Source of the DNA: Linnemannia elongata
Taxonomy: Eukaryota > Mortierellomycota > Mortierellomycetes > Mortierellales > Mortierellaceae
Length of the DNA stretch: 64,000 nucleotides
Reading direction: 5' to 3'
Assembly: GCA_036320915.1 (NCBI GenBank)
Contig: JAXBDG010000001.1
Coordinates: 1,178,001 to 1,242,000 of the forward strand
A program made the position numbers and the translations under genes. Below, piece by piece: positions 11,899 to 24,362 of the stretch. Each line of letters starts with the position of its first letter. The stretch's first letter is position 1. Below the pieces are notes generated by a model. That model did not search any database. It saw only the letters and a list, made by a program, of their open reading frames with translations, and was not told the DNA's origin.

Positions 11899-14800
11899 AT
11901 GACCATGACAACCCAACCTGCCGCTCCCACTCCCTCGGCCGCCTTTGCCAGGCGGACACCCGAAGAGACCGCCGTCCAGCTCGAGACCAGCGCCGTCACC
12001 GGCCTGACCACCCTCGAAGCCAACAACCGCCGTGCCCGCTATGGTCTCAACGAGTTCGACGTCGAGGACGACGAACCCATCTACCTCAAGTTCTTCAAGT
12101 CCTTCTACGAGAACCCACTGATCCTCCTCCTCCTCGCCTCTGCAATCGTCTCCCTCGCCATGGGCCAGCGCGATGACGCCATCAGCATTACCCTCGTACG
12201 TTTTCTTGTCTTTCTTTTAATTGACAGTGGGAATGCTGTGAAAGGCCATTCATTGCTCGACGCTTGCTTGTGAATATACCTTTGGTTCCTCGACGATGGC
12301 CAAGACTTGATTCTGACCCTAATGTTGATGAGAACTCTTTTTTTTGCGGGACTATCCTCGGACGTCCACATGGACCTTTTTCTCTTAACGAGCTTTGCAA
12401 TGGCTAATCTCTGTTTCTCGTCGTTTGTCGTTGTCGTCGTTGTTCATCTTTCTTAGGCCATTCTTATTGTCGTCACAGGTAAAGCATCCAATCGCCTAGT
12501 TTATTGTTCGGACGAAGCCAACCCCTACGACGATGACAACAACGAGGACAATATGATTACAGCAGCCACTGGAGTGCGCTCTAGTCCAGATCGCAAGGAA
12601 GGCTTGCCACCAGTGTGATCCAGGATCAAATGGCAAAGGGTCTGATAAGGATTCTGGATAGAACCCGTCCTTTATTACCCTGCCATTCTTTTTCCTTCTC
12701 GATCGTCTCTTCAAACCGGCCAACACCTACTTCTGAGGATACGATACGACACATCCACCCACTGCAGAGCATCGAACATTTTACTGAACGAAATGGATTG
12801 AAAAGGTTAACAGGAAAAGAAAGGCAGAAAAGAGAAGTGAGGATGTGAGCGACTTTTTCGACGCGGATGTAGTTTGGGTATCCAAGGAGGTCGCAGTACA
12901 GAACAGGTTTTTTTTGTCTTGTTTGTCCCCAGGATCCCCTTGCCACCTCCTTCGCTTCATGTTGTTTTCATCCCCTTTCGATTCAATTGCGAATGACAAC
13001 ACCTAAGGGGGAGGACAGACCCTTTCTGTTCAGGAAACATGGTTTATGCTATAGAGAAATCAGCGACGCTATAACAACGCAACAACGAGCAACAGATGGG
13101 AACAAAAAACGAACCGGACCAACGAGACAGCGACAACAATTCCAACTCTCCCACAGCAACACCAACAACAACTCAAAGATCACTTCTCATGTTTGTTGTG
13201 TACATTTTCATCTTTCTTACCCACGTCGATTTACTCTTTGTGCAACGATGTGTTGACAAGTGGCCATTTTTCATCCGCTGGCACAACAGACTGGAAGGGA
13301 GAAAGGACACTCCTTTATTTTGTTTTTCCTTCGCTTCATCCACCCCTTTTGATGCCTCCCTACACTAATTCCTTTTGCGCTCTGCGCGAGTCCAGCTGGA
13401 AAGGAAGCAATGCAAACCCAAAAAAAAAAAAAGCAGGGAGTTAATGGGATTGGCATTGGGCCAAAATAACAAGCAAAGAAAAAAAGTGAAAGGAACCCTG
13501 TCTCTTTCTCACACACGTACATTCTTTCTGCATCCACTATCCAACCCCCTTTGCACGCATTCCAGACCATTGGCCATTGGCCGGTGAAATCTATCCCTTC
13601 ACACACACACTCACACTCACCCTTTTTTCTCCTCCTTCTCTATCTGCTCCTCACCCTTGCTATCGGGGTTTTAGTTGCGTTTGTCCAAGAATACCGATCA
13701 GAAAAGTCATTAGAGGCCTTGAACAAGTTGGTACCCCACCACTGCCATGTTATTCGGTAAGCCAAGTTACATCAATTTGACTTGTGTATTGGATTCCTCT
13801 CCGACTGTTTATGATTGGATTCGATTACTAGCTGCATGTTTTTTGCTCAGGCACGAAAAGAGAGAGAAAGGAGCACAATTGACGGTGAATACCCAGGGTG
13901 CAGGGCAAGGAAGACAGGTTTATTATTTACCCAGTCAGAGTTGGACAAGACTAGACCCAGGCTGGGAAAACTCTTTTTTGTTTTATTCTTCGTTTCTGGT
14001 CGTTCTCTTTAGAGCACATTTGCAGGTGCAGGCAGACAGGGAGATACGCGTGGAAGATAGGGACGAATTACAGGGACCTGAGCCTTGTCATTTCATTCGT
14101 CCCTTTCGACTCTGTGCTCACCTTTATTTATCTTTTTGCTTAACCGGCAGAAGAAAAAAAAATAATCCAATTGAACTTTTTTTCTTTCTTTTTCTGCGAT
14201 CCACTAACCTTGTTCGCATCTCCTATTTCCTCCTTTTGTCCCATTTGCCCTTTTTTTCCTTCCCATTCGTGCTTTTTATAGTGATGATACTCAGAGCGCA
14301 ACTCTGGCCAGCCAGCTGGTTCCTGGTGATTTGGTCAAGTTTGGCATTGGTGACAGGATCCCTGCCGACTGCAGACTGGTCTCTGCGGTCGATCTGGAGA
14401 TTGATGAGTCCAACCTGACGGGTGAGAACAAGCCCTGCCGCAAGGTCATCGAGGCCATCACAGGAAACGAGTACACCGAGTTGTCGATCACGGAGCGCAA
14501 GAACATTGCCTACATGGGAACTTTAGTCAGAAATGGTCATGGAACTGGTATTGTCGTCGGTACTTCAAAGGAGACCGAGTTTGGAGTTGTCTTCTGTATG
14601 ATGCAGGAGGTCGAGATCCGCAAGACTCCCCTTCAATTGAGCATGGATGAGCTGGGAAAGAAGCTGTCGATGCTATCGTTCATTATCATCGGTGTTATCG
14701 TTTTGATTGGATTGTTCCAAGGAAAGCACTGGCTGGAGATGATGACCATTGGTGTCAGTTTGGCCGTCGCTGCTATCCCTGAGGGTTTGCCTATTGTCGT

Positions 14801-17206
14801 CACAGTGACCTTGGCTCTTGGTGTTCTGAGAATGGCTAACCGCAAGGCCATCATCAAGAAGTTACCTAGCGTTGAAACCCTCGGCTCTGTCAACGTCGTC
14901 TGCGCCGATAAGACTGGTAGGTTTATTGCATGTATTCACGGTTCTGCTCGCTGTATTCATGTCCTGAAGGATTGAGAACTGATCCGCCATGTTGACTTTT
15001 TTCTCATAATAGGAACTTTGACAATGAACCAGATGACTGTGACCAAGATCTTTACTTTGGCTGAGGGATTCCCCGTGGATGTGGACCAGGCTAAGAACAT
15101 CGATGTTGATCTTCACCCAGGAATGCGTCGCCTCTTGCAGGTCGGAAACCTTTGCAACAACGCCTTTATGGATGACCATTCCAAGTGGATCGGCCAGCCT
15201 ACCGATATTGCCTTGATCGAAGTTCTGCGCGGATTGAGCGTCTCAGATGAGCGTCCTGTAAGTTGAAGTTGCCTTGGCATTTTCATTGAGAGATGTGTTA
15301 TCTACGATGTTGAATTATAACCTAATGCGCTATTTACGATTATTTTTTTCTGCTATAGTTGTTTGAGCGCATTTCCGAGTTCCCTTTCAACTCTGAGCAA
15401 AAGTATATGCATGTCCGTTGCGCACCTTTGCCCGGCGGTAATGTTGGTGGCCACAAGCAGACCGCAGAGCACGCCATCGACCCTACCAACGCCGCCGTCA
15501 GCCAATCTGGATCACTGGGAACGTACTACTTTAAGGGAGCAATCGAACCCGTCTTGGAACGCTGTGTCAACTACTACAGGAGCGAGGGCAGCCAGCTGCC
15601 TTTGGACATTGAGGCAAAGGACAAGGTCATCGCTCAGGCTAACGAAATGGCTTCTCATGGACTTCGTGTTTTGGCTATGGCTTACGGAAACGATCTCGAC
15701 CGCTTGACCTTTGTTGGTATTGTGGCTATGCACGACCCACCTCGCCCAGGTGTCGAGGACAGCATCCGTACTTTGGTTGGCAGCGGTGTCAAGGTCATCA
15801 TGATCACTGGAGACGCTGGTAAGCATAATGTGTTCATGTTTTGCTCTTGTCTCTGTGAAAGTTCATGTGAGTGCTGAGTGCTAAACTAACAAGTCATTCT
15901 CCTAATGTCAACTGCGTCGTAGATGCTACTGCACTGTCGATTGCCCGTCGTCTTGGATTCCCCATTAACCCTGGCAAGGCATCTTGCTTGACTGGCGCTG
16001 AGATTGAGAGCATGACTGAGAGGCAATTGCAGGACGCTGTTGGTCACGTCAGCGTCTTTGCGCGTACCACTCCTAAGCACAAGATGGCTATTGTGTCTGC
16101 TTTCCAGGCCAAGGGATGCATTGTTGCCATGACAGGAGACGGTGTCAACGATGCCCCCGCCCTGAAGCTTGCTGATATTGGTATCTCAATGGGTCGCAGT
16201 GGAACTGATGTCGCCAAGGAGGCTGCTGACATGATTCTTGTCGATGATGATTTTTCAACCATCCTCGGTGCCGTCGAAGAAGGTGCGTTATCATTCCTCA
16301 TTGCTCTTTGGGTCCTAGACTGTTTGTTTGTTCTTCAACGACATTGTTAACTAACCTTGCCTTTCATTGTTTCTCTCATAACAGGCAAAGCGATCTTTTA
16401 CAACATTCAGAACTTCTTGACATTCCAGCTGAGCACAAGTGTGGCCGCTTTGACTTTGATTGCCATGGCGACCTTGTTTGGATTGAACAACCCTTTGAAC
16501 GCCATGCAGATTCTTTGGATCAGTAAGTCATATATCTCAATAACTACAGTTTCACCATATCCGATCGGTTGCTCACTCATATCAGGGTGCTAACCTTCCT
16601 TTCACTTTTTGCTGCACCCAAATAGACATTTTGATGGACGGCCCACCTGCACAGTCGTTGGGTGTTGAGCCAGTGGATGATGATGTGATGAAGAAGCCCC
16701 CACGCGCCCGCGATGCTGCAATCTTGACTCCTCTCCTTCTCCGCCGCGTCTTGACCTCGGCCATGATCATTGTTGCCGGCACCATGTTTGTCTATATCCA
16801 CGAGATGACCGACGGCGCCGTAACCGCCCGCGATACGACCATGACGTTCACGACGTTTGTGTTCTTTGATATGTTCAACGCCCTTGCCTGCCGTTCCGAA
16901 AAGAAGTCAGTCTTCAGTATCGGATTCACGACAAACAAGATGTTTAATTTCAGTGTCATGGGCTCGATCATTGGCCAGTTCCTGGTCATCTACATGCCCT
17001 TCTTCCAGACCGTCTTCCAGACCGAGGCGTTGACGTTCACGGATCTGTTGGGGATTACTCTGTTGACAAGTTCTGTATTCTGGGCCGAGGAGGCGCGCAA
17101 GTTCTTTGGAGATCGCCGGAATCATGAGAAGATGCATGGACGGAATGCTGGGCAGGGATTCCGTCGGGTGGAGACTGAAGAAGGCGAGGCCTTTGAGATC
17201 GTATAG
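11899..17206 (+). CDS. PMR1: Golgi Ca2+/Mn2+-transporting P-type ATPase (SPCA/Pmr1 type)
   Basis: This pump moves Ca2+ and Mn2+ into the secretory pathway at ATP cost. Nine exons give 939 residues (yeast Pmr1 has 950): 11899-12195, 12457-12478, 13675-13756, 14282-14916, 15013-15257, 15359-15818, 15923-16282, 16385-16522, 16626-17206. Every junction is GT-AG and phase closes throughout. Motifs in order are PEGLP (ion-binding helix 4), CADKTGTLT with phospho-acceptor Asp343, [11 protein letters not shown] (hinge), and [10 protein letters not shown] (helix 6; the Gln matches yeast Gln783, important for Mn2+ selectivity). Exon 2 is only 22 nt and encodes AILIVVT of a membrane helix; it is followed by a 1196-nt intron. 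A second in-frame ATG lies 6 nt downstream of the chosen start. Confidence 0.95.
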
Positions 17207-17419
17207 ATGTTACCAAGCTGCTAGACGAGCCTTGTTTTTTTTTTTTACTTAGTTTTCATTTCATATCCATAAGCAAGCACCCCACCCCTCAAAACAATAT
17301 CATTAATAGAACTGCTTTTAAACATTCAGAAGTTGTTATTTATTTTGAAATGGTATGATATGGTACAAAAAGATGAAAAGAAAAAAAAAAAGAAAAACGA
17401 GAGAGAGTAAGAGCAGAGT

Positions 17420-20194
17420 CTAGGAAGTCTCGTATTTGAAGCGGTAGACACCTGGGTTGTCGGGATCGGTGACAGCATCGCGAAGCTTTTGGACCCATTG
17501 GTTTCCCCAGGCGTGCATCCGTTGGTTCAGCTGATGCTCGAATTGGGCCATCCCCTGGGTGATCGTCTCGGAGAGGTGTGAAAAATCAGGAGCCGCAGAA
17601 GGCGTGGAGGTGTCAGATGCTTGCTGCTGGCTTCTTGTCGAAGGTGCTGGTGTGGAGATAGGAGAACTGTTATCAGTACTACTACCGCTACTTCTGGCGG
17701 TGGGGTGGCGGCGGTGGTTGTCTGGAATGGACCTGGACCGAAGACGGTCGTGTCCGCGCCCTTGCCACTGCTCCTGATCTTGTCCTTGCTGGCTTTGGCT
17801 CTGGCTGCGGCGAGAAGCTCCCCGGCCCCAGCGACCGATTCCGCGCTCTTGTCCACGCGTTGCGATACCACGCATGAAACCGCGTAATGCATTCACGCCC
17901 CTACTTCTTCCACCGTCACCTCCGCTACCGCCAGTACCACCACGTCCGCCACGTCCGCCACGTCCTCGTGGAGTAAACCCAAGCATGCCTCGTCCACCAC
18001 GATCGCCTCTTGAGAAGCCAAATCCACGGGTTGAAGGTTGAAATGCTTCATCGACATTCTCTTCCTGGTACTCATCTTCTGCATCCTCCTGAGCTTCGTG
18101 GTACTCCTCCTCCTCCTCCTCCTCCTCCTCCTCCTCCTCCTCTTCATGAGTCTCATATGTTTCATCGCCGTCCTCCATCGGCTCCTCATCTCGTCGTCTA
18201 CTTCTTCCTCCTCCCCCATCCGTCTGAGAAAGAGCCCGTCGGATCTGCTCTGCAGCCCTTCTCTGATTTTCCTGAGCACGGATCCTATTCTCCCTCGACC
18301 GGATCAAGTTCTCCTGATCGCGGAGCATATGTTCCTGGTCGCGGATCATTCGCTCTTGGTCACGGAACATTTTCTCCTGGTCCTGGACCCAGATGTCGCG
18401 GTCACCTGCTAACTGATAGTGGTCTGGGTTGGGGGAAGAGTGTGTGCGAGTGTGATGGGTGGTGGTTATGGTGGGATCGAGGTACATTGAATTTTGTCCG
18501 CTTGCCCTTGCTCCTGGTTCTGATGGTAGAAGGTCTTCTTCACGGGGTGCGGAGGGGGCAGAGTCGAGGGTCTTCCGATCGCTGAAATTGTACCTCGTCA
18601 AGTCTTCTCCTTCTAATGAGTTGTAGTTACCGGTGGCGGCTTTGTTGTCTTTGCTGTGTATTGAAGATGATGTCGGTGTGAAGATCGACTCCGTTGTTGT
18701 CGTCGATCCTGAAGCTGGTGCGAATGATGATAACGACGACGACGACGAAGGTCCTGCGGTATGAGAGTGCATAGCGAATCGAGGATCCATTCTCATATCC
18801 CACGGCCCACGTCCAAACCCTCCTCTCCCTTGGAATGACGGACCTCCAAACCCTCCAACACCTCGAAAGCCTCCCCGAAACTGGCGATGCGCCTCCCGTT
18901 CAGCCTCTCGATACAACGCCTCCCTCGCCGACTGCGAACGTATGCGATCCTCCTCGATCTGTGTATGCGTCAAGGCAGAGTCAAACCCCTTGTCGACCGA
19001 GTAGTGCAAGGACGAGTTCTTCCAGTTGAGGTCATGATTCCGCGGTTGAAAATCCCGGATCGCTTGGAGGGCATAGTCGGGGTCGGATTGGACCATTGTG
19101 AGGACCTTGATTGAGTCCCAGTCCCCGCGAACGGAAGGGTGGGTCCCTTGTGCGACTTGTTTGACACCGGGAGCTCGCCGTTCAATCAAATCTCCTGTTC
19201 CCGTTCCTAATCCTGCTCCTGTTCGTCCTGCTGATCGACCTTGAGAGGTGTTCTCCATGGATCCACAGGACCGCGTCAAAAGGAAAGCCATGGCCGGGAA
19301 TAAGGCCGGGATAGCCGCAACACCGATCCAAGGGATATTACAGATCAACCAAGCACCCAGGACGAATCCATAAAGTTCAGTCTGGTACCGATCGAGCCAG
19401 GCCTTTTCCTCCCAGGGCTTAAATTGAACTCGGGCCAGGTAAGGCTGTAAGAGTTCGTAGAGTAACCAGTCTTGGAGGTAGATTGTCTGGACGAGCCAGA
19501 TGGGTCCCGCGGCATGGATGTTTCCAGCTCCAAGAAGAAACGCCAAGACGAAGGCCGGTTTCCAAAAGAAGACAACCTGCTTCGATTTTAGGTAGGAATA
19601 GGACGCCAGCAAAGCCAGAACTGCGCTGGGGTAATAAAACACAGACGCCGTTCGACCATGAACGAGCCAGTTGAGCAACTTGAGCTCGGCGTGTGCCTTC
19701 GCCATCCTCCGCAAGAAGCCTTTAAGTTGGACAAAGTATCTCGGAGACGGTTTAGCGACAATATCGGAGCGGTTGGTGCAATTCAAAGACCGTACGGTGG
19801 AGGTGAAAAGCTGGTCCCATCGTTTCGGAAAGAGATATCTGTAGAAAAGAATGTATGGAAAGAAGAGCTGCGTGTGTGACATGAACCCTCCTCCATTATG
19901 GAGGGTGGAAGCGATAGAGGAGAGGATGGAAAGTGTGGTTTGGAGGATGAGGCAGCGGAGGGAGAGTTTGAGGACGATTTGTTTTGTGGACGAGTGTGTT
20001 GTTGAAGTTAAAAGGGAGCGGATGGATTCGAAGAGGAGCTCGAGACCGGTGATGAGACTTGATAGCCAGTCGCGGATGGGGTCAACGCCGTCCTGTTCCT
20101 CCTTGTTGTTGGTGGTGGTACTGTTGGAGGTGGAAGTGGAGGTTGTATTGACCTGTGGTGGTGGCTGTTGCGGTTGCGGCGGCGGCGGCGGCAT
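17420..20194 (-). CDS. Multi-pass membrane protein with long RGG-rich disordered tail
   Basis: This is a single-exon ORF of 924 residues whose function I cannot assign. The start is followed by poly-Pro and a Ser/Thr/Asn-rich leader. Hydrophobic segments lie at about 78-98, 108-123, 185-202, 207-228 and 272-307. This part loosely resembles fungal membrane proteins of the EI24/UsgS kind, a weak family guess. The remaining 600 residues are disordered: a Gly/Arg/Phe region near 440-475, a tandem of RDQE-type units (each like MIRDQEH) at about 610-650 that should form a helix, a run of about 14 Glu, and an RGG/RGR cluster at about 755-800. The C-terminal 60 residues are predicted helical. RGG boxes usually bind RNA, so joining one to a membrane anchor is unusual. 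The gene is convergent with PMR1; their stops are 213 bp apart. Confidence 0.8.
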   Translation of the reverse strand: MPPPPPQPQQPPPQVNTTSTSTSNSTTTNNKEEQDGVDPIRDWLSSLITGLELLFESIRSLLTSTTHSSTKQIVLKLSLRCLILQTTLSILSSIASTLHNGGGFMSHTQLFFPYILFYRYLFPKRWDQLFTSTVRSLNCTNRSDIVAKPSPRYFVQLKGFLRRMAKAHAELKLLNWLVHGRTASVFYYPSAVLALLASYSYLKSKQVVFFWKPAFVLAFLLGAGNIHAAGPIWLVQTIYLQDWLLYELLQPYLARVQFKPWEEKAWLDRYQTELYGFVLGAWLICNIPWIGVAAIPALFPAMAFLLTRSCGSMENTSQGRSAGRTGAGLGTGTGDLIERRAPGVKQVAQGTHPSVRGDWDSIKVLTMVQSDPDYALQAIRDFQPRNHDLNWKNSSLHYSVDKGFDSALTHTQIEEDRIRSQSAREALYREAEREAHRQFRGGFRGVGGFGGPSFQGRGGFGRGPWDMRMDPRFAMHSHTAGPSSSSSLSSFAPASGSTTTTESIFTPTSSSIHSKDNKAATGNYNSLEGEDLTRYNFSDRKTLDSAPSAPREEDLLPSEPGARASGQNSMYLDPTITTTHHTRTHSSPNPDHYQLAGDRDIWVQDQEKMFRDQERMIRDQEHMLRDQENLIRSRENRIRAQENQRRAAEQIRRALSQTDGGGGRSRRRDEEPMEDGDETYETHEEEEEEEEEEEEEEYHEAQEDAEDEYQEENVDEAFQPSTRGFGFSRGDRGGRGMLGFTPRGRGGRGGRGGTGGSGGDGGRSRGVNALRGFMRGIATRGQERGIGRWGRGASRRSQSQSQQGQDQEQWQGRGHDRLRSRSIPDNHRRHPTARSSGSSTDNSSPISTPAPSTRSQQQASDTSTPSAAPDFSHLSETITQGMAQFEHQLNQRMHAWGNQWVQKLRDAVTDPDNPGVYRFKYETS

Positions 20195-20997
20195 GTGTGC
20201 GCCGTTGTTTGTTATGGCAGTTTGATGGCTATCTTTGTGCTATTGTGAGGGTTAAATTGATGTGGTGTTTATTGGATGTGTATGAGAACGTGGGAAAGAG
20301 GTGAAGGTTGGAAATGGGAGGGAAAGGGGAAGGGAGTAAAAAGAAGTGGAGAGAAAGAAAGAGGCTAAGTGAGAAGAATCAAGCGACACACAAAAAGGAA
20401 AAAAAAAGGCCACTCTCTGAGATAAGAAAAGACTTGGCATGAACGTTCAAATTTGACTTTAGCAGTCCCCAAAGGTGAACGTGGAGGATGGTTTTTGGCA
20501 TTAGGGTAGGGAGGAGTGCAATTGAACAAACAAGCCAAGAAGGAAGGAACCATACACCCATGTGTTCTAACACATAGTGATATTCCCCCTGCTTGTCGCT
20601 CTGTCTGTATGCCTTCGCCCTACCTTGAATCAGTAGTTGATCATCATTATCACCCTATTAATACTCGACCTTGATCAATGGCGTTGATACTTTTTCGTGT
20701 CAAAGGCCCTCACGGTTCGCGAGTCTCTGAAAGAGAAATATCACCCCTTTACCCCCCCCCCCCCCCCCTGAATGACTCCCCCAATCCAACGTGACCTTTG
20801 AACTGTTGACCAAGCCCAACCGCAAGCACATTGAGAAAAAGGACGTCTGTTCCTTCTTGCCACTCCCTCCTTCTCACGAGTCTATTCTCTCCTCTCCTTC
20901 GTCTCTCATTTTCTTTTTTTCACTCCTAAAACTCCTCTCATATTACTTTCATCCTTCTCACCTTCCGCTCTCAACTACATTCCAACTTAATAACACA
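20195..20997. other. Divergent promoter region between the RGG membrane protein and the hydrolase
   Basis: No gene is seen in this head-to-head intergenic region. It contains a C homopolymer at about 20752-20768, and a CT-rich leader from about 20860 to 20995 runs into the hydrolase start. Confidence 0.5.
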
Positions 20998-22484
20998 ATG
21001 GCCTCAATTCCAATCCCAAGACGTTACAGGACAATCGTCTACATTCCCTCTCGCTCAGACGGAACAATGCTCGAGGTCTGTCTATCAATCCCCACAAGCA
21101 CCTCCTCCCAACCCCAAGTCTACACTGGCGTCGTGATTGCTCACCCCTACGGACCCCTGGGCGGCTCCTACAACAACAATGTGGTCGGTGCTCTCCTCCA
21201 GTGGTTCGAGACGTCATCCCTCTCTGCCCCAATCACTTTGTCGACCAAGAAATCGAAGAAGGGGGCAGCAGGGAAGAGGAATAGTACCGGGGCAAGGAAA
21301 GGTAGCCTTGATCAGGATACTGGCAATGCCGGTACTGCTGCTTCGCCTACATCTGCCAAGTCGGCTGGAGGTGGCGCTCAGGCCGAATCCTTGGCCTGCA
21401 TCATCTGTGCTTTCAATTTTCGGTAGGAAGTGCACCTCAGGATTGTCGTTTGAGTTTTAACAAAAAGGGAAAAAAAACGTGTTCTCAGCAATTTCTACTT
21501 TGTTCGTATAACGCACATGTCGAAAGTCGAATGCTAGGCAAACTAAACACGCTTAACGTTTTCTTCTTCCCCCAAAATAAATATAGAGGATGCGGCAAGT
21601 CCAAGGGTAAGACGTCCTGGTTCGGGGAGGCAGAACGGGAGGATTATCAGACCGTCGTCGATTTCCTTCAAAGCGGGTCGCGCACAGGCACCAGTACAAG
21701 CCACCTCAACAATATCCCTGAGCAACGCGATTCGGGCACAGGGTCTCCTGCGTCTAATCGAGCCGTCTTTGACGAAACTGGACGCGAGATTGATCCACCA
21801 CGACTCCCCTTCCTCTCTCGGTTCATCCTCAGTGTAACGTCACTTACACTACACACCTAGTTGGATGCTTCTTTTGAAAGGCAATTGTATTATTCATGGA
21901 ACTTACACTTCACGTCGTGACACATAAACAACAAATAGGGCTTCTCGTATGGAGGTATGGTTGCGTCGAGTATTCCTCCACCATTGAGGAACCCTGCAGA
22001 TCCGGCGAGCGCCCATCTACCAACGACGTATATCATGATCAGCTATCCTGCTGGAGTTGCCTGGTTTCTGACTTCTGGAGCTCAAAGTGGTTTCTACAAG
22101 CGCGCTAGGGCCATTCTCCAAGGAGAACAGCAACCATCCGGAGACGCGACTGCCGCCGCGAAGAATGACACAGAAACAACAACAGCCACCGAAACAGATA
22201 CAGATGCAGGAGATACACAGTCCAAGAAGTCAACGATCGAAGCGTACTTTATCACAGGCGCGGATGACCAATTCACGAGTCCCAAGACACTGCTCAATTG
22301 GCTAAAGACAAACGCGGGTCTGAACCCTCCCAATACGCTGACTGGTGGGTCTTGGGCATTGACGCGACCGGATGGAGCGATTCATGTCGATGTTGTGAAG
22401 GGTGTGGATCATTTCTGGCTGGACCGAGAACAGGAACTGGTGGATCGTTTGCAGGCCTGGTGGAGCGATATTCATTCCGTCTAG
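20998..22484 (+). CDS. Alpha/beta-hydrolase-fold protein
   Basis: Probably a serine hydrolase of unknown substrate. Exons are 20998-21422, 21587-21833 and 21939-22484, giving 405 residues; all introns are GT-AG with closing phases. The first strand region contains VVIAHPYGPLGGS, an oxyanion-type segment, followed by a Lys/Ser/Gly-rich low-complexity insertion. FNFRGCGKSKG spans the first intron, as in CocE/YfaU-like hydrolases. The nucleophile elbow GFSYGG (GxSxG) sits at the start of exon 3. The likely acid is in GADDQF and the catalytic His in GVDHFW near the C-terminus, so the triad appears intact. A second low-complexity Thr/Ala/Asp insertion separates nucleophile and acid. There is no signal peptide, so a cytosolic location is likely. 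Confidence 0.88.
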
Positions 22485-24330
22485 GCAGTTCTACTCGAGG
22501 TCGCATTTACCTCTCCAGCAAAGAGCTATGATGTTTAGAAATATAAATCGCAAACACGTCTTCATGCTGAGGACTATTGAGCGTGGTATTCTTGACACCC
22601 CCCCTCCCCCCCCCCCCCCCCCCTCGTTCCAGTACCAAATCACGATGACTTCAGCCCTCGGTACACCAGTGCCAAGGTTGTGCTGATCAGCATGAACAAT
22701 AAGGCCGAACAATTCAATTGATAATGGGGGGAGGGGGAGGGCAAGGCGAACGAGTGGGAGAGAGAGACACCAAAAGTGAAGGGAAAGAAGGAGGGAGGGA
22801 TTGTTAGTTTACTTCAGAGGACGCGTTGTCATTGGGGTGTGTGTGTGTTCATTTTTCAAGTCCGCTTTGATCCCCATTCCCTTCTCTGTCTGTCTATCTG
22901 TCTGTCTGTCTGTCTCTCCGACTGTCTGTCAGCCGAACAGGGTGTTGTAGCGTAGATTAGTAACGACAGCAAAAAAAAGAACTGCATAACTGTTGACAGG
23001 AGTGTAATGAAGGGGTGAGAGGGAGGTAAGAAAGGCATGGCCCCGAGCGTGTGTAATGCGCGTATTTTTATTTGTTTTCGGGAGAGAGGGTACACCGTTG
23101 CCGATGATGCAACCACACGAGTCACTCAACCAGCCACAACACCCTCGCATCGCTCGATTTCATTCAACGGTTGGACCTTTGACAGGGGAGGAAGGGAAAG
23201 GAAAGACAGAGAACACGATATGAGGACTTGTCTTTGATGGTACTCGGAAATTTACAAATGGAGTGTGTGCGCGTTTTTTATGTGAGATATGACCTTTCAG
23301 TCTCAGAAGTTCGGAAGCCGGCGCCTGAGAACAAAATAATGCAAAGGTTCATGAACATGGAAGGCGTTAGGGCTAATGATGAAGCAGATGAACTCATTTT
23401 TTTTCGCACGACATACCTCAACCAGGGAAAAAGACGGACAATGAAGGGAGAAGGTAGCATAAAAAAAGCCAGAATGAGATAAAGAACAAACCTGCATGTA
23501 CTTTTTGCGGAGATTGCATCCGAGAAAGACCAAGTCGACGAAAACCAAGTAATCATGAATGGAGTTTGCTGTAGTTTGGGCTGTAATGTTTATTCTGAAC
23601 ACTTAGTCTAACCCCATCCATCCCTGACATACATACTCTTACTTTGTCCAAGGCAAGTACCGTTTCTAATCCACACTTGCCCCCCCTCGTTTAAACCCCA
23701 GTCAGACAGGGCACATGAGCAAGATGGAAGTTCACGTTCTTTCTCTATCTCTCTCTTACACACACTCTGAGTTTTTATTTTTTTATGCTCTTGTCTTGCT
23801 TAGGGCTGCAGCTTTGCAGTGGTTTTTTTTTCACTCTCTCGAATTTATATACGAGAGCGCAGCAAGGAAAGAGAAGGAAGGCATTGTTGTTTTCTCGAGA
23901 ACAAGATAAAACAAGAAAAAAAGTGGGTGATCGAATTGGAAAACAAGGAAATCGACAAGGTGTAGGTGTAAGATGTGACAATTGCAGGAGGAAAAGCATA
24001 CAAACCACGCACTGTTGATTGTGCCCAGTGAGCAGCAAGGGTAAACAAACAACACAAACGGTTGTTCAGCTGGCAAAAAGGAACAAGCCTGTTCCCGCTG
24101 GCTGGCTAACTGGCTGGGCCCGGCGGAGAAATATTTTATTCTCAAACAGGATTCCTGATTGACGATGGCCATGAAGGTGTCTTGTACTCTTCTTCACTGT
24201 CAGTATCCGTGAGGGTGTGTCAACAAATCGATACAAAAAGGTGAGCACATCAATTCAGAGGGGGTGGAGGGAGGACCACACACACGCAGGCACGCAGAAG
24301 AGCCAGGGGCAGGTCCAGGACCCACGGCGG

Positions 24331-24362
<32 letters not shown>

